From Catonia carolina (Eukaryota > Arthropoda > Insecta > Hemiptera > Achilidae), in the NCBI GenBank assembly GCA_035578175.1, contig JAQMRL010000003.1:80735969-80799968 (forward strand): DNA of 64,000 nt, written 5' to 3'. The notes under the pieces are model-generated. The model was not told where the DNA came from, made no database searches, and worked only from the letters and a program-made list of their open reading frames with translations. Position 1 is the first letter of the stretch. Every line of letters begins with the position of its first letter. Position numbers and translations under genes: made by a program. Positions 1 through 10,929 of this stretch are shown here, in pieces.

Positions 1-547
1 TATTTTATTTTCATTTGACTCAAATTTATAAATGTACACGTTCATTGCGACGATGTTTTATTGAAACGTGATTAATTTTAATGATTCTTGTAGTCGACAA
101 ATATTTATATCTATAATATATTTATCTATTATTTTGTTTTAAATAAGCAACAAAATCTATTATATTTAAATGTATAACTACCGAATTGATTTTTTTTTAA
201 CTTTATTTCTTAATTTAGAATAATTATAGGCTACTACAGAAGCGTAACCACCAAATGGTTTTCCTTTGATTTTATTAAAAACTACAACTTTACATTTAAA
301 CAACCGCCAGTTTTTATGATGTAATTACTTTTCGTTTTGACTAAGAAAATCACCCAGTGGCAAACCCTTTCCGCTGTTTTATAATATCCCTATTTAAGGA
401 TCATTTTAATTTCCTTTGTGGATTTTGTGTTAGATGTGGGTGTGAAAAATTTTGTATCTTTGAATTCGTGTGATTTATTTATGAATTATGGCTTATTTAT
501 TTTTCTGAAGTTATTTTAAATGTTGCCTTTAAACTTTACATTAAACT
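1..547. other. AT-rich sequence, nothing recognised
   Basis: Both strands are AT-rich and full of stops. I see no ORF of note, RNA gene or clear repeat before the LINE relic that begins near 548. Confidence 0.5.
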
Positions 548-1060
548 TCCTTTCTGCTTAATTAACCCTCGATAAAAATTGAACCTCCGCTTCAACATTT
601 TAATTTACAAACACTTTTGAGAAAATCTAGACTTATGATGTTCAGCTCTTTGGAACAGTGGCAGCGAATTACTTTAAGTCGATCCAGGCCTTTTGTTCAA
701 AAATCTTAAGACTTGCTTCTGGCACACCTTCTTATGTTAGCAATGAAACTCTCCATGACAATTTAAAATTCCGATAGTGAAGGAACTAACCGCGTTCTTT
801 TATAGTAAATTTTATGAACGACTAGAGGACCTTGCTACAAGGAACTTCCCAACTGTGCCAGGTCAAACGCAAAAATGGAGCAGAGATCTCTTGGTCTGAA
901 TAGCGGATAGCCTAACACCTTCAGTTGTAAATGGAGAATGTAACACTGCCTACCTCTTCCCCTGGAAGTAAAATTCATCACTGCTCGTTAAATTAAATAT
1001 TATATAGGTCTATGGAAATTTTACAGCTTATTGTACAGTACTGTAATAAAAATTATTTTT
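548..1060 (+). pseudogene. Jockey-like LINE (lineage B), 3' end of RT ORF plus 3' UTR
   Basis: In shifting frames this reads as the C-terminus of a Jockey-clade reverse transcriptase: a 'TYDVQLFGT' block, 'SKILRLASGTPSYVSNETLHDNL', then a tail ending in 'QKWSRDLLV' and a stop. A short 3' UTR follows, ending in a TAATAAAAATT motif and an A/T tail. Related copies lie at 6515-6925 (+) and 23409-23838 (-), which fixes the 3' end. The copy is 5'-truncated and frameshifted, so it is dead. The family call rests on comparison with the intact element at 31.7-36.4 kb. Confidence 0.75.
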
Positions 1061-1062
1061 TT

Positions 1063-1193
1063 TTGTGTTTAATTTTTATTACGGTGCTGTATATTGAACT
1101 GCAAAACTTCGGATATGATATTTAAATGGGGGTGAAGAATTTTACTTTAACGAGAAGATGTATCTAGTGGTACATTCTCCGTTGAAAACTACG
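1063..1193 (-). mobile_element. Jockey-like LINE (lineage B), 3' UTR fragment
   Basis: This stretch is the reverse complement of the lineage-B 3' UTR, including the TTTTTATTAC tail motif, the ATATGATATTTAAATGG block and the CATTCTCCGTT block. It directly abuts the tail of the plus-strand copy, so the two 3' ends are joined tail to tail. Confidence 0.7.
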
Positions 1194-2085
1194 TGTAAAA
1201 TAAAACACAAAAAAGTTCACATTTAAATTTCAAAAAAACTTCAAAACTCGAGATTAAAAAACAACTTACTAAACTAAAAGAATTTAGGTGATTTTTTCAT
1301 AAATTTAAGATAGCTTTTAATAAATTTAATAAAACGAGATTAAAAGAGTTTTAAATGGTTGTAAGAAATATAATGACTACTTTTTAGGTTTATTTATTTA
1401 ATATTCCTCCTGTAAACAATAAACAGCCCTTAGTTAATTATTATTTTAGAAAAGACCGCATTAAATTGATAATTTACATATAAATATACTGGGTTTCTTT
1501 TTTATTTTATTTTTTGAATTATATAAAGAGTGCAGTTCAAAAGGTTAACACATTTACAATGTTTACAACACGTGGCCGGTATTAGGATCGCACGTGGTAG
1601 TAGAAGCGTCCCGTTCCAGTTTAGGGCGCCACCTGATCTCCTGTATTTTGTTACCATTCCTGTCCTACCAGTATGTAGGGTCCATGTAATTTATGACGCG
1701 CGTTATGCACTTAAAGCACGATTCTAACAGTTAGAAAAAATTAATTGAAAAATTATGTATATAAATTTGTACGTACTTTAATTTTAAGCTTTTACAATTT
1801 TTAAAAACTTTCTTTATTTTAGGAACTTTTAAAAACTAGTAAGTATAACAAACTAAAATTTTAACTAATTTTTTAGATAAAAAATGAACAGAAAGTTTCT
1901 TTAAAGGATAGACCTACAACCCAGTGAATAATTCAAGAGTTGAACAATAAAAAACAATGAAATTAGAGAACAAAAGGAAAAATTGAAAAAATGTGTTAAT
2001 AAATAAAGGTAACAAGAATAATATAAAATTCATAGGGCAAGAAGTAGGGTACAAATTAAAAATTTTATTAAATAATACTGTGTGA
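1194..2085. other. AT-rich sequence, nothing recognised
   Basis: Mostly low-complexity A/T. A 65-codon open frame at 1530-1727 sits in a slightly less AT-rich patch but shows no recognisable motif and no start context, so I do not call it a gene. Confidence 0.45.
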
Positions 2086-2096
2086 CAAAATAAATT

Positions 2097-2283
2097 CTAG
2101 CCACCTCCGTAGCGTAGTGGTAGTGCGCTAGCCTGCAAGGCGGAAGTCCTGGGTTCGATTCCCGGCTAGAGTTTGGAAATTATAACAACCCTAGATAAAG
2201 TTAAATTTACGTTAAAGTTAGATAAGCCACCGTATTTGCTGATAATCAAGCTGTTGATGCGACTTTAAATAAACAAAATAAAA
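2097..2283 (+). mobile_element. SINE-1, full-length-looking tRNA-derived copy
   Basis: The tRNA-like head carries an A box (TAGCGTAGTGG) and a perfect B box (GGTTCGATTCC). A unique middle follows, then the 3' domain ending GATGCGACTTTAAATAAAC and an A-rich tail. The flanks AAAATAAATTC (2086-2096) and AAAATAAAATTC after the tail look like a TSD with one indel. Pol III promoter activity is inferred from the boxes. The cloverleaf does not pair well, so this is not a functional tRNA gene. Confidence 0.8.
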
Positions 2284-2782
2284 TTCAAATCTTTAGAACA
2301 TTGCATGAGTAGTAGTCTACTAATATTGAAAACAAAACAAAAATGAATTACTTGAGTGAAATTTTAAAGTTTCATAAAAACTGTACAGTAAAATGTGAAA
2401 TACGGTTACTTTTTAAGCTCAATAAAAAGTGTTTTTTTTTTTAGGTAAATCAGTAGATCTCTATTCCACTTTTTTGGTATTAGAGGATTGTTGTGGTCTG
2501 TTAAATTTTGAATATTCATTTGATTTTAGCAGCTTCTGTTACAAAAGTGTAATGATAAATTTATTACGAGTGTGGGGCACACGTTAACATGCGAAGAATT
2601 TTTGACTGATGGGTTTGAATTTTTTGAATGTGACTTCCCTTTACATGTTAATAACTACGTACATTACATTTAATTTAAAGAATTACGGAAAAGCGAATAA
2701 AAATTGTTTGAATTGTGTGTAATAGGGATGTAGGGGAAGTAACAACACAATTTTATGTAATATTTTAATAGTAAAATAAAAC
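2284..2782. other. AT-rich spacer, nothing recognised
   Basis: No motif, repeat or ORF that I can support. Confidence 0.45.
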
Positions 2783-2909
2783 TGGCCGGGTTCGATTCCC
2801 GGCCAGAGTCTGGAAATTTTCACAAGGTAAAAACCCACTGTTCATATCCCACCGTAGTCGCTAACGACCGAGTTTTTGATGCGACTTTAAACAAAGTAAA
2901 AAAAAAGTA
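2783..2909 (+). mobile_element. SINE-1, 5'-truncated copy
   Basis: Begins inside the head at the B-box region (GGGTTCGATTCCCGGCCAG), continues through the SINE-1 middle and ends with the TGATGCGACTTTAAAC 3' domain and an A-run. The A box is missing. Confidence 0.75.
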
Positions 2910-3118
2910 CCGTCTACATGGTAGAGTGGTACGTGCCACTTTAGCACGTACCACTCTACCATGTATCTACAAAGCGGAATGTTTCTGGTTCGATTCTCCG
3001 CTTGAATTCTGGAAATGAATGAATTATTTAATTCGCATCGTTCCAGTTCAATAAATCAATAGCAAAATACAAATCATAAACGAACAGCCTGTTGAAGTGG
3101 CATTAATTGAAAACTAAA
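2910..3118 (+). mobile_element. SINE-1 copy whose head is rearranged into a hairpin
   Basis: The first bases match a SINE-1-like head (CCGTCTACATGGTAGAGTGG). Where the anticodon half should follow, the head instead turns back into its own reverse complement (2915-2965). It then resumes with ACAAAGCGGAA, the B box GGTTCGATTCTC and a degraded 3' domain ending GTTGAAGTGGCATTAATT. It starts directly after the A-tail of the previous SINE-1. Confidence 0.65.
2915..2965. repeat. Perfect 22-bp inverted repeat with 7-nt loop
   Basis: Arms 2915-2936 and 2944-2965 are exact reverse complements with no mismatch, separated by the loop CACTTTA. The left arm is the expected SINE-1 head; the right arm is its inverted copy. 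Confidence 0.95.
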
Positions 3119-3269
3119 AGACATTGCTTTTTAAATCATTTAGAGTCTCATCAACTGCTTCAGTTATTACAACCCGTTACCTGGTTATCTATTAGCCTAC
3201 TATTTAGTTACCTACTACCTTATAATATTGGTTAAGATACGGAGTCTGTTGATTTTAACGTTTAAAAAT

Positions 3270-4259
3270 CTGGTGTGAAACACTCACACAACTTTCTCTT
3301 GCCAATATAAATAATTAACAATAAACCTAATATTAGTAATAAAACATTAGACATAAACAAAAAAAACTAACCTTAATAAACATAACCTAATTTTAATCAT
3401 GAGTGAAAGACGCAAAATGAAAATCAACCTCAGTTTGGCTTCAAAATACAGAAAATCACTCTTTCACGCTAAACTAGACTCTGTAGAGAAAAATGTTTTA
3501 AATAAAAGTTGCAGATCATTTAATTTTCTATAAATTTGATTATATACACTTTTATTATAAAATGCATACTAAGGCCGAAATCTTAAAAAAATCGATTTTT
3601 CTCACGTTTTCGTGAGAAAAAAACAGAAAATTGCTAATTACTGCTAAACTAAGCGTTATACCAAAAACTGTTTGAAATAAAAGTTGTAGGTTTTTAAATT
3701 CTCTACAACTTTTATTATATAAATTTTTTCGCTAAATTGCATATTAAAGCCGTAATCTTAAAAAAACTTTGTTTTTACGTGAAAACAGCCTCATCAAGAA
3801 TTTCGGCAAACATGGCGCCTACCCTATCTTGTAGAGAATAAAAAATTGAGTAAATAAGGCGATTTAAAAAAAAATCGTAGGACCAGTTTTTGAGAAAATC
3901 GCAAAAAAGTGAAAAATTACACGAATAAACTACTACTTCCGGTTGACCGATTTTGATGAAAATGTTCGTGTCGGGTCCGGTAGTGGTATGTAACTTAAGT
4001 TTCAAGTTCGTACGATGTTTCGTTCTTGAGATATTTTGTTCACACGCACACACACACACACACATACACACACACGCACACACACACACACACACACACA
4101 GACACACACACAGACACACACACACAGACCAATCGCTAAAACATGTTTTTTGGGTTCAGGGGGTCTGAAAACGTATAGATCCGGTGAAAACTCGATTTCG
4201 AAAAATCGACATGAAAACAATACTTTCCTTCCTATATATTCATATAGGCCAGAGAAAGT
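3270..4259 (-). mobile_element. HINE/DINE-like (Helentron-type) non-autonomous element, about 1 kb
   Basis: One end carries the hairpin GTGTGAAACACTCACAC, then the subterminal repeat ACTTTCTCTTGCC (3291-3303). The other end carries its inverse (4247-4259, one mismatch). Between them lie AT-rich blocks that recur in the other copies and an (AC)n tract. Strand is given so that the hairpin is the 3' end. No protein is encoded; ORFs over the AC tract are artefacts. It is nearly identical over long stretches to the copy at 60341-61428. Confidence 0.75.
4041..4128. repeat. (AC)n microsatellite inside the HINE-like element
   Basis: AC dinucleotides with scattered G and T interruptions. The tract occupies the same internal position in every long copy of the family. 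Confidence 0.9.
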
Positions 4260-4267
4260 AATATATA

Positions 4268-4348
4268 TTAAGCCCCTGGATTGAACCCGGGACCTTATGC
4301 TTCGCAGTGAGCAGCACAATCACCGCTCTATCTAATGGACTACAAAGA
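4268..4348 (-). mobile_element. tRNA-like SINE head
   Basis: On the minus strand there is an A-box-like TAGTCCATTAG and a B box GGTTCAATCC, with a T-arm that pairs 4 of 5. The acceptor ends do not pair and the anticodon arm is irregular, so a SINE head or tRNA pseudogene is more likely than a gene. It lies immediately beside the end of the HINE-like copy. Confidence 0.5.
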
Positions 4349-4500
4349 CAGCTTTTCTAACATTTTTAACTAATTAATTAAGTTGTACCAACTGCTATAA
4401 CTAGATAATTGGTAACTAACGGTGAATTCTAGTTGTACTAAAACTTCCTGACTTGGTCGGAAATTGAGCCTAAGAATTTCTGGTTTGTAATGTAACAACT

Positions 4501-4898
4501 TGCCCATAACAGACAGGTGGAGTGTCAAATTATTTACACTCAATCAGTTAGTTGCAGGGCGCTAAAATAAATAGTTCTGTTTCTTATCACATGGTCAGCC
4601 AATTGAAATGACTGAATCATTTAAGAACAGAAGAGGTAGAGGTGTACTGTGACACTAATCAGAGTTATCTCTCCTGAAAGTAATGGATTTCATTATACAG
4701 CCAGACCCTGTGGTGAATGAAGTGAAGGTGTCATTTGCAGAGTGGAAAATATGTGCTTTTCAGAAGGCCCGGCATGCTGATAAGCGTACTTTTCCACTCA
4801 GTGAGGAAGGCAATGGTAAACCACCTCACTCCTCGTTTTACTTAGTAAAACCTCTACAGGTTCAAACCAGCTTTTCGGCTGATGACCTAAACAACAAC
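4501..4898 (+). mobile_element. (CAA)n-tailed SINE-like element, full length
   Basis: About 398 bp, starting TGCCCATAACAGACAGG and ending with the hairpin region AGCTTTTCGGCTGATGACC and a CAA-repeat tail. It is flanked by the 12-bp duplication AATGTAACAACT (4489-4500 and 4899-4910). Seven other copies share the same 3' end. TSDs, a simple-repeat tail and a 5'-truncated sibling at 50.4 kb indicate target-primed reverse transcription. No tRNA head is visible, so it could instead be the short tail of a LINE. The 83-codon ORF inside it is open in only some copies and is probably not a gene. Confidence 0.85.
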
Positions 4899-5202
4899 AA
4901 TGTAACAACTGTTAACACTAAACTGTGGAAGTGACCTATAAATTTTTAAACTTAAGATTTATGTTAATTTATTAACAAAATTAAGTTATTTTTGAATTTC
5001 AGCACTTTTTTTAGTAAAATTATACAACATTTATTGAAAATTTCATGATTTTTAAGACAGAGTAACCGCACTAAAACCCGTATTAGTTGGTAATACCCAA
5101 ATCAACTAATGTGACTTTATATACAAAAAAAAATAACAATATTACTCAAATAATTGATAAACATTCAGATTTACGTGATCTTATTTGTATAATTTTTTTT
5201 AA

Positions 5203-5390
5203 ATTTATTTATTTAACGTCGCACCAACTGCAACGGTCATTACCGACGACGTTGGAGTGTAACTGTGTACAATAGAGAACGAAATGATTTTTTTGTAACG
5301 TATGAAAATATGCCGTGCCTGAGTGGGATTCGAACCAACGACCGCATGAGGAGAAGGAAGCACGTTACCAACTACGCCAATGCGGCCAGC
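5203..5390 (-). mobile_element. SINE-2, tRNA-derived
   Basis: Read on the minus strand: an A box TGGCGTAGTTGG and B box GGTTCGAATCC, both matching the Pol III consensus, then a middle with TTTTCATACGTTACAAAA, and a 3' domain TCGGTAATGACCG ... GTGCGACGTTAAATAAAT. The head is followed by a body and an AAAT tail, so it is a SINE rather than a tRNA gene. Confidence 0.75.
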
Positions 5391-6514
5391 ATAAGAAATT
5401 GTATTTATTGTATTTTAAATAACGGGTAAACACTTTATATTTGAAATGATTTCAGTATTAATAATCTAAAATAGCTTAAGTAATAGGGCTTATATAAAAT
5501 ATGTGAAATTTATACACGGGTTTTATTTCATAAATTTAGTTAAGTAGTATTTTTTCATAAGTTAAAAAAATGTATATGATTCTTTATCTGGCAAAATAAA
5601 ATTAATTATTTACTTACAGTTATCTAAAATTTAACAATTCAGTAAATTGACGGATCTTTGAAACGAAAATTTTAAAAAATTACCTGGAATTTTTTAAACG
5701 AAGACTAGGTCTATCAGTCAACTTCAGTACATCCGAAAGACTGAACTCAAAAGAAGATGTGTATTATTACCCCTACTTGACACCCCTAAAGAAGTTATTT
5801 TCCTGATTGGGGGTGAGAAGCGTGAATCTAGGAATAGAATAAACTAGATTTTGTAAGTAGTAAGACGACCTTAACTTTAGGGTGTAAAAGAACAACTACA
5901 AGGGGGTGGTAGAAGACCTAGACCTTTTGACTGTCCAGTTTAGTGTGAAGAGAGGGGGTCAATTTGAGAAAACTTAGGGGTGTAAGTAGACATACTTGAA
6001 TAGAGCAGGTTTAACAACTTTGAACCCTGACCTGATATACCACTGTAACTACCCCACATTAAAAAACAGGATAATTCTTGCATAAAATAACTGCTTTGAA
6101 GAAAATCTATGCAATACGAGTATTATATTCTAAGAAAAAACACCTACCTACACCTTTCTTCTTTTTGAAAATCAAAAAACTGAGTGAATGAAGATGTTGG
6201 GTAACATTATTTACAAAAACTTAGTTTTGTGATAATTGAAAGTGTTAAATTCATATTCAGTTATTTAAATTCCATTAATTATTAGTCTATAAATTATGAT
6301 TGGTCATAAAGAGTTGGGGATAAAAGAGAAAAATTATCTCTTCCATGATTTTCAATTCTGCTGTAGTACAACTAAGGTAGAAAATTTGAGATTTTTAATC
6401 TTGACTTTTAAATAATTCAAAAACATGTAAGTAAATTCATTTTAAATTTATTTGACTAACTTGGAAGCATCATCTGCGTACGAAACATTTAGAACTTAAT
6501 GGCCGCCAGAAGCT
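5391..6514. other. No gene; unique-looking AT-rich DNA
   Basis: The segment at about 5700-6060 is less AT-rich (many GGGGT and ACCCC runs) but has no long ORF. Nothing else is recognised. Confidence 0.4.
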
Positions 6515-6925
6515 ACTCTTTTGCTTAATTAACCCTCGATCTAGATTGAACCTCCGCTCCAAGATTTTAATATACAAATCCTTTTTAAGACCAATCTTGA
6601 CTTATGGTGTCCAGCTCTTTGGAATAGCGGTAGAGAGTAATTTAAAGTCGATCTAGGCCTTTCAATCAAAATTCTTAAGACTTACTTCTGGCGCTAGCTC
6701 TTGATCTAGTTACAAGGAACTTCCCAACTGTGCGTCGCTTAAAACGAAAATAGAGTAGAGACCTCTTGGTCTGAATAACGGACAATACCCGAAGTTTTGA
6801 ACGGAAAATGTATCACTGGGTAACTCTTCTTCTTAAAGTGAAATTCCCCACCACCATTTAAATATCAAATACGGAATTTATGCAGCTCAATGTACAGTAC
6901 CGTAATAAAAATTAAAGAAAAAAAA
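6515..6925 (+). pseudogene. Jockey-like LINE (lineage B), 3' end with internal deletion
   Basis: Opens with 'LINPRSRLNLRSKILIYKSF', continues with 'LTYGVQLFG', and ends with the same 3' UTR and ACCGTAATAAAAATT tail as the copy at 548-1060. Relative to that copy a block in the middle of the coding tail is deleted (junction near 6702), so it cannot encode a working enzyme. Confidence 0.75.
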
Positions 6926-8047
6926 TTTCTTGACAAATTAATGCCTCTGCAAATAAGGTGTTCAGATGAATTAATTTTTAATTTCTTAATTAATAAGGTA
7001 GAATGTAATTTATTTTTTGTTGTTTTGGTTCATGTAGTATCACATTTCCTACTTTAAGAATCATGTTTTAATATCAGTAGTAGTAATAACGAAAGGCTGT
7101 CAAGCTTACAAAGAAAAAATATCTACCTTATTCGAGGCTCTTAAAAATATTTTTGGACGTAAAAGAAGAGAATTTGATGGGAAGGGTTTGATTTGAATAA
7201 TAAAAAAATAAAACCGTAGTAAAAGTAGAAAAAGGGACTCGTTACAGAGAAAATGTCAGAAGAAATTTAAATATGAAAAGCTGCCGAAACAAAATATTAC
7301 AAAGGGAAAGCAGCTCATTTAAATCCTTTGAATTTCTACTCCTATGTGATTGTAAGATATAAGTACAAAAAGGACATGCAAGAATGTATTAAAAAGAGAA
7401 AAACCAACGCTCATGAAATATGATCATTGTAGAATTACTGACTGAATATTTCAGAGGAACTTTAAAGGTATTTGATACTGCTGTGACAGTCTTTGCCTTC
7501 TATATCATTAAAAAAAGGTACAACAACTTTTACACAACAATCTTCGTTAGCATTTTCAAGAAATACAAAGACTTGTTAAGCTTTGAGTAATTTAACAAAA
7601 AAAAGGTTTACATAGATACACAAAGGATTCGTTTCATGTACCTGACTAAAATACTATTATATCAAATTTAAATAATTACTATCCTGTAATAAAGTGTAGA
7701 GTAAAGTGTGCGGTTGTATAAAAATGCGATGCAGAAAATCTAAATAACTTATCGTCGCAAATCAGAACCTCATACCTAGACTATTGTCCTCAACGGACAT
7801 GTCCTACATTGATTGAAAAAACTGTTCGAAAACATTTTTTACTTTGCTATATACCACGTGATAGACATCTATGTCATATTAAGTTATACATGTTGTATTA
7901 CAATGTAATTACTGTATGCAGTTCTTTGTATTAAGTGGTGTCAGGTACTTTGTTCCCATGCAAATCCGTATCTCGAGTGTCTCTCTGGAAATTTTTTCCA
8001 AAACTAGGTCTTGAAAGGCATTTTAAAGTAACTTAATTTTAATTCCT
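6926..8047. other. No gene recognised
   Basis: AT-rich with no ORF of note, no repeat shared with other parts of the window and no RNA gene that I can see. Confidence 0.4.
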
Positions 8048-8165
8048 ATAAAATGAAAATCAATACAAAAAGTCCTCGTGAAGTTTAAATAAAAACTTCT
8101 TATGGGATTTATAAAATACCATCGAAAGAAAACGTTTATAAAAACATAGAACCAGTAATCAGAAC
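8048..8165. repeat. Segment duplicated in inverted orientation at 18973-19463
   Basis: The reverse complement matches 18973-19051 plus 19426-19463, apart from scattered substitutions. The 360-bp fold-back insert present there is absent here. The single target copy, AATAAAAACTTCTT, is at 8088-8101. Confidence 0.8.
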
Positions 8166-8567
8166 CTACCTAGAACTGACAGGTGAAGTGTTAAATTACT
8201 TGCAATCAATCTGTTAGTTCCAGAGCTACAAACAATAGTTCTGTTTTTTATCACAATGTCAGCCAATTAAATGACTAATAATTTAAGAACAGATAAGGTA
8301 GAGGTGTAAAAGACACCAATCAGAGTTATATCCTCTAAAAGTAATGAATTTCATTATACATCCAGACCCCGTGGTGAATGAAGTGAAGATATAATTTTCA
8401 GGGTGGAAAATATGTACTTTTAGAAGACCTGGCATGCTGATAAGTATACGTTTTCACTTAGTGAGAGAGGCAATTGTAAACCTCCTCACTCCTCGTTTTC
8501 CTTAGTAAAGACTACAGAGGTTTAAATGAGCCTTTCGGCTGATGACCTATACAACAACAATCAGAAC
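8166..8567 (+). mobile_element. (CAA)n-tailed SINE-like element
   Basis: Same layout as the copy at 4501-4898, from ACTGACAGGTGAAGTG to GCCTTTCGGCTGATGACC and a CAA tail. Its 5' flank is shared with the inverted copy at 18596-18972, so these two probably arose by duplication of a larger block rather than by two insertions. Confidence 0.8.
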
Positions 8568-8646
8568 AATTCAGTAAAAGCTAGCATTATAGTGATAGTG
8601 AATAAAATAGTTAAAACACACAGCTACATGTTTATCCCAATTTTAT

Positions 8647-8682
8647 TTCTTCTTCTTCTTCTTCTTCTTCGTCTTCTTACTA
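8647..8682. repeat. (TTC)n microsatellite
   Basis: About a dozen TTC/CTT units with one G interruption, directly at the 3' end of the minus-strand LINE relic that follows; it may be that element's tail. Confidence 0.85.
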
Positions 8683-9172
8683 TCAAGGATTAGGCATAAG
8701 CCTGTTCCGAACTCATAAACCATCCTGCACGTCTACAGAAACACGAGACATTCCAACCCGTACATCTCGACAACTGACATCTTCTTCGAGATCTTTCCAT
8801 CTCCCTTTTTCGAACTGGAACATATTCCGTCACTTTTCGAGGTATTCTCTCGTTTGGCATCCGTTCCAAATGTTGCCTCCATTGATTCCGGTACTCCTCC
8901 ACTTTTTCATTCAAGCTAAATACACCCAACTCAGGTCTAATTTCTTCGTTATGTACTAGATCCAGCCACGAGCAGCCCTTCACCCTTCTTAAAAACCTCA
9001 TTTCAGCTGCTTGGATCCTATTTTCTTAGCGTTTTGTGGTAACTCATGACTCACTTCCATAAAGAAGGACTGGGGCTGCCATTACCTTGTAGAACTTCAG
9101 TACTGTCCCTGTTCTAGCTCTGTTACCCAGTGTCCTATTAATGGTACCACAAATAGCTTGAAATTTATTTAT
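8683..9172 (-). pseudogene. Non-LTR reverse transcriptase relic (RTE/CR1-like C-terminus)
   Basis: The minus strand reads 'FQAICGTINRTLGNRARTG', then 'LKFYKVMAAPVLLYGSES', then an open 103-codon stretch 'MRFLRRVKGCSWLDLVHNEE'. That stretch continues with 'YRNQWRQHLERMPNERIP', characteristic of the post-RT tail of LINE-encoded endonuclease-reverse transcriptases. At least two in-frame stops precede the open stretch. The exact clade cannot be fixed from this fragment. A related start of the same block sits at 63893-64000. Confidence 0.75.
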
Positions 9173-10215
9173 TTTATTTTCGGCTTTTTCTATCAAAGCT
9201 CACATCCCAATTACAGTCAACCTATTTATTTGTCAGGAATTCATAAAAATTTCAAATTCAGTAGATAGGGACAGCCACTAATATGATGAATAATTTATCA
9301 TTCAGGGTGTATTCCTTTAGTTTACAGTCTTAGCAGGGGTCCAAGGAAAAGCATGGTGATATCCATTGCCATAGCAACGAAAGTACCAAGTCAAACTTGT
9401 TAAATCAGCGCATGAATGAATAAAAAATGAGATGCAAACAAGAAGTAAGTAATTTTCCTTAAGTATACAAAATCTGCATGTCTACAACATAAACATTAGA
9501 CTTTTGTGTGCTAAGACTTACAGGAGATAGCAAGGGAACATGTAGGAAAGTAAATAATTAAGGAAATGTATAATTTAAAATGTATACAAAGAAAATAGTA
9601 AAAGGGAAATTCTGCTTGGTTGAGTTCAGTACATATAAAGTGGGCCTGCAGTATCTACAATACACAAGGTAGTCAACATAAGAGAAAATCTACCCCTCTT
9701 AGGTCGCTTAGAAATCAGCTCACGTCACGCACATACACTCCCTCGATACAGCCCTTCGGCCTTTACCGCCATGCTTACTTATTTTCCCCCTTTTTAGTGA
9801 GCTACAGCGGCTTCGGTTTTAGTCCCATTTTCCCCTAAAAGTAATGAACGATTGTTCTTCTTCGAGGGTCAGCTATACGAACCAGTGTAAAACCTATTTT
9901 TGTGCTTGATTGCACAATTCAAAAACGAAATAACTCCATTAAGTTTAAATAAAAAGATCTTACGTTAGGACTGCCTTCAACGCCATTTTAAAAGGGGATA
10001 AATTATTTTACTGTACCCACTCACTCAAAATTCAAATATACATGTCCGTAAACTACCATGCAGCCTACTACACAATTATCACAAAAATAATGAATCTGAT
10101 TTTTAGTGTTTCTTCTCCGAAGAAGAACAACCCAAAAGTTTCGGGTGAAATTGAAAAATGAAAATTTTTCAAGGAAGGGTGGACTTAAACATTCAGTAAA
10201 AACGACAGACGCACG
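9173..10215. other. No gene; complex single-copy-looking block at about 9600-9900
   Basis: Most is AT-rich. Between about 9600 and 9900 the sequence is more complex and pyrimidine-rich (CTACCCCTCTTAGGTCGC, GCCCTTCGGCCTTTACCGCC). It shows no matching repeat in the window and no convincing codon pattern; a 72-codon frame there has no motif. Confidence 0.4.
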
Positions 10216-10705
10216 TTTTTTTTCTCTTTAATTCTTTATTTACAACTGTAAAATTTTACAACAAGCAAATCTGATGATTAAGATAATAATGTAAATGACA
10301 TGATAGGCATGAGAAGGGTAGGGCCCCCATTGGTGCCTCCCCAAGAATGAAATTTGTATATCAAATTAGAAGGTCTCTACTCCAGCGTCTTTAAAGGCGT
10401 CTAGGGGGATTATCAGGTAAATGGAATGTAGAAAGTGAACGCACCAGTGGGTTCTCGTGTTCGTGTGACTTGTCGTGAAAGTGTATGTATAGGTATTCGA
10501 TGGAATTTTGTACAAGTGGTGTTTTCAAATCTGTATGCAGGCCTAAGGTTTTGTCGCTAACGTAAAGAGGTGCTTTTGCTATAAGGCGTAATGTTTTTTA
10601 CTGGAGTGCTTGAATTCGTTGCAAGTTAGAGGGTTTGGTTGAACCGTAAATTTGGGACCCGTAGGTCCATATAGGTTTCGAAAGAGAACAATATCTGCAT
10701 AATTT
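10216..10705 (-). pseudogene. Jockey-like LINE, 5'-truncated 3' end
   Basis: Minus-strand translation gives 'TDLKTPLVQNSIEYLYIHF', 'HENPLVRSLSTFHLPDNPP' and the terminal 'RRWSRDLLI' with a stop, the standard C-terminus of Jockey RT ORFs. A 3' UTR and a T-run (A-tail) lie at 10216-10225. Very few inactivating changes are present in the coding part, but the 5' part of the element is missing. Confidence 0.8.
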
Positions 10706-10716
10706 TACGCACATAA

Positions 10717-10747
10717 AATAAATAAATAAATAAATAATTAAATAAAT
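10717..10747. repeat. (AAAT)n microsatellite
   Basis: About seven AAAT units between the truncated end of the Jockey copy and the SINE-3 head. Confidence 0.85.
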
Positions 10748-10751
10748 TAGT

Positions 10752-10912
10752 ACAGAACCCACCGGGTTGTTCTAGGGGTAACGTTGTTGCCGCTAGTCAG
10801 CTGTTTAACAGCTGAAAGAATGGTCGGCCTGAGTTTGTACAAGACTACACCTCATTTACACGTCATACATATCATCATAATCTCATTGGGTCATGGGGTT
10901 GCTAAATGTTCT
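10752..10912 (+). mobile_element. SINE-3, tRNA-headed fragment
   Basis: Starts AACCCACCGGGTTGTTCTAG with an A-box-like TTCTAGGGGTAA, then jumps to a body segment GAATGGTCGGCCTGAG ... TACAAGACTACACCTCATTT. The B box is missing, so the head has an internal deletion. It appears once in the window. The SINE call rests on general resemblance and is moderate. Confidence 0.45.
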
Positions 10913-10929
10913 TAAATTGAACAGATTGC

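Noticed and set aside
2101..2172. tRNA gene with GCA-like anticodon
   Set aside because: A and B boxes are good, but the anticodon and acceptor stems do not pair and the sequence continues into a SINE body with TSD-like flanks.
3775..4319. Several overlapping ORFs with Cys/Val or His/Thr repeats
   Set aside because: They are translations of the (AC)n tract of the HINE-like element in all frames, not proteins.
4683..4934. 83-codon ORF as a small gene
   Set aside because: It lies inside the CAA-tailed element, and equivalent frames are broken in most other copies.
5326..5390. tRNA gene on the minus strand
   Set aside because: The head is followed by the SINE-2 body and AAAT tail, and related copies exist at 11.6 and 52.0 kb.
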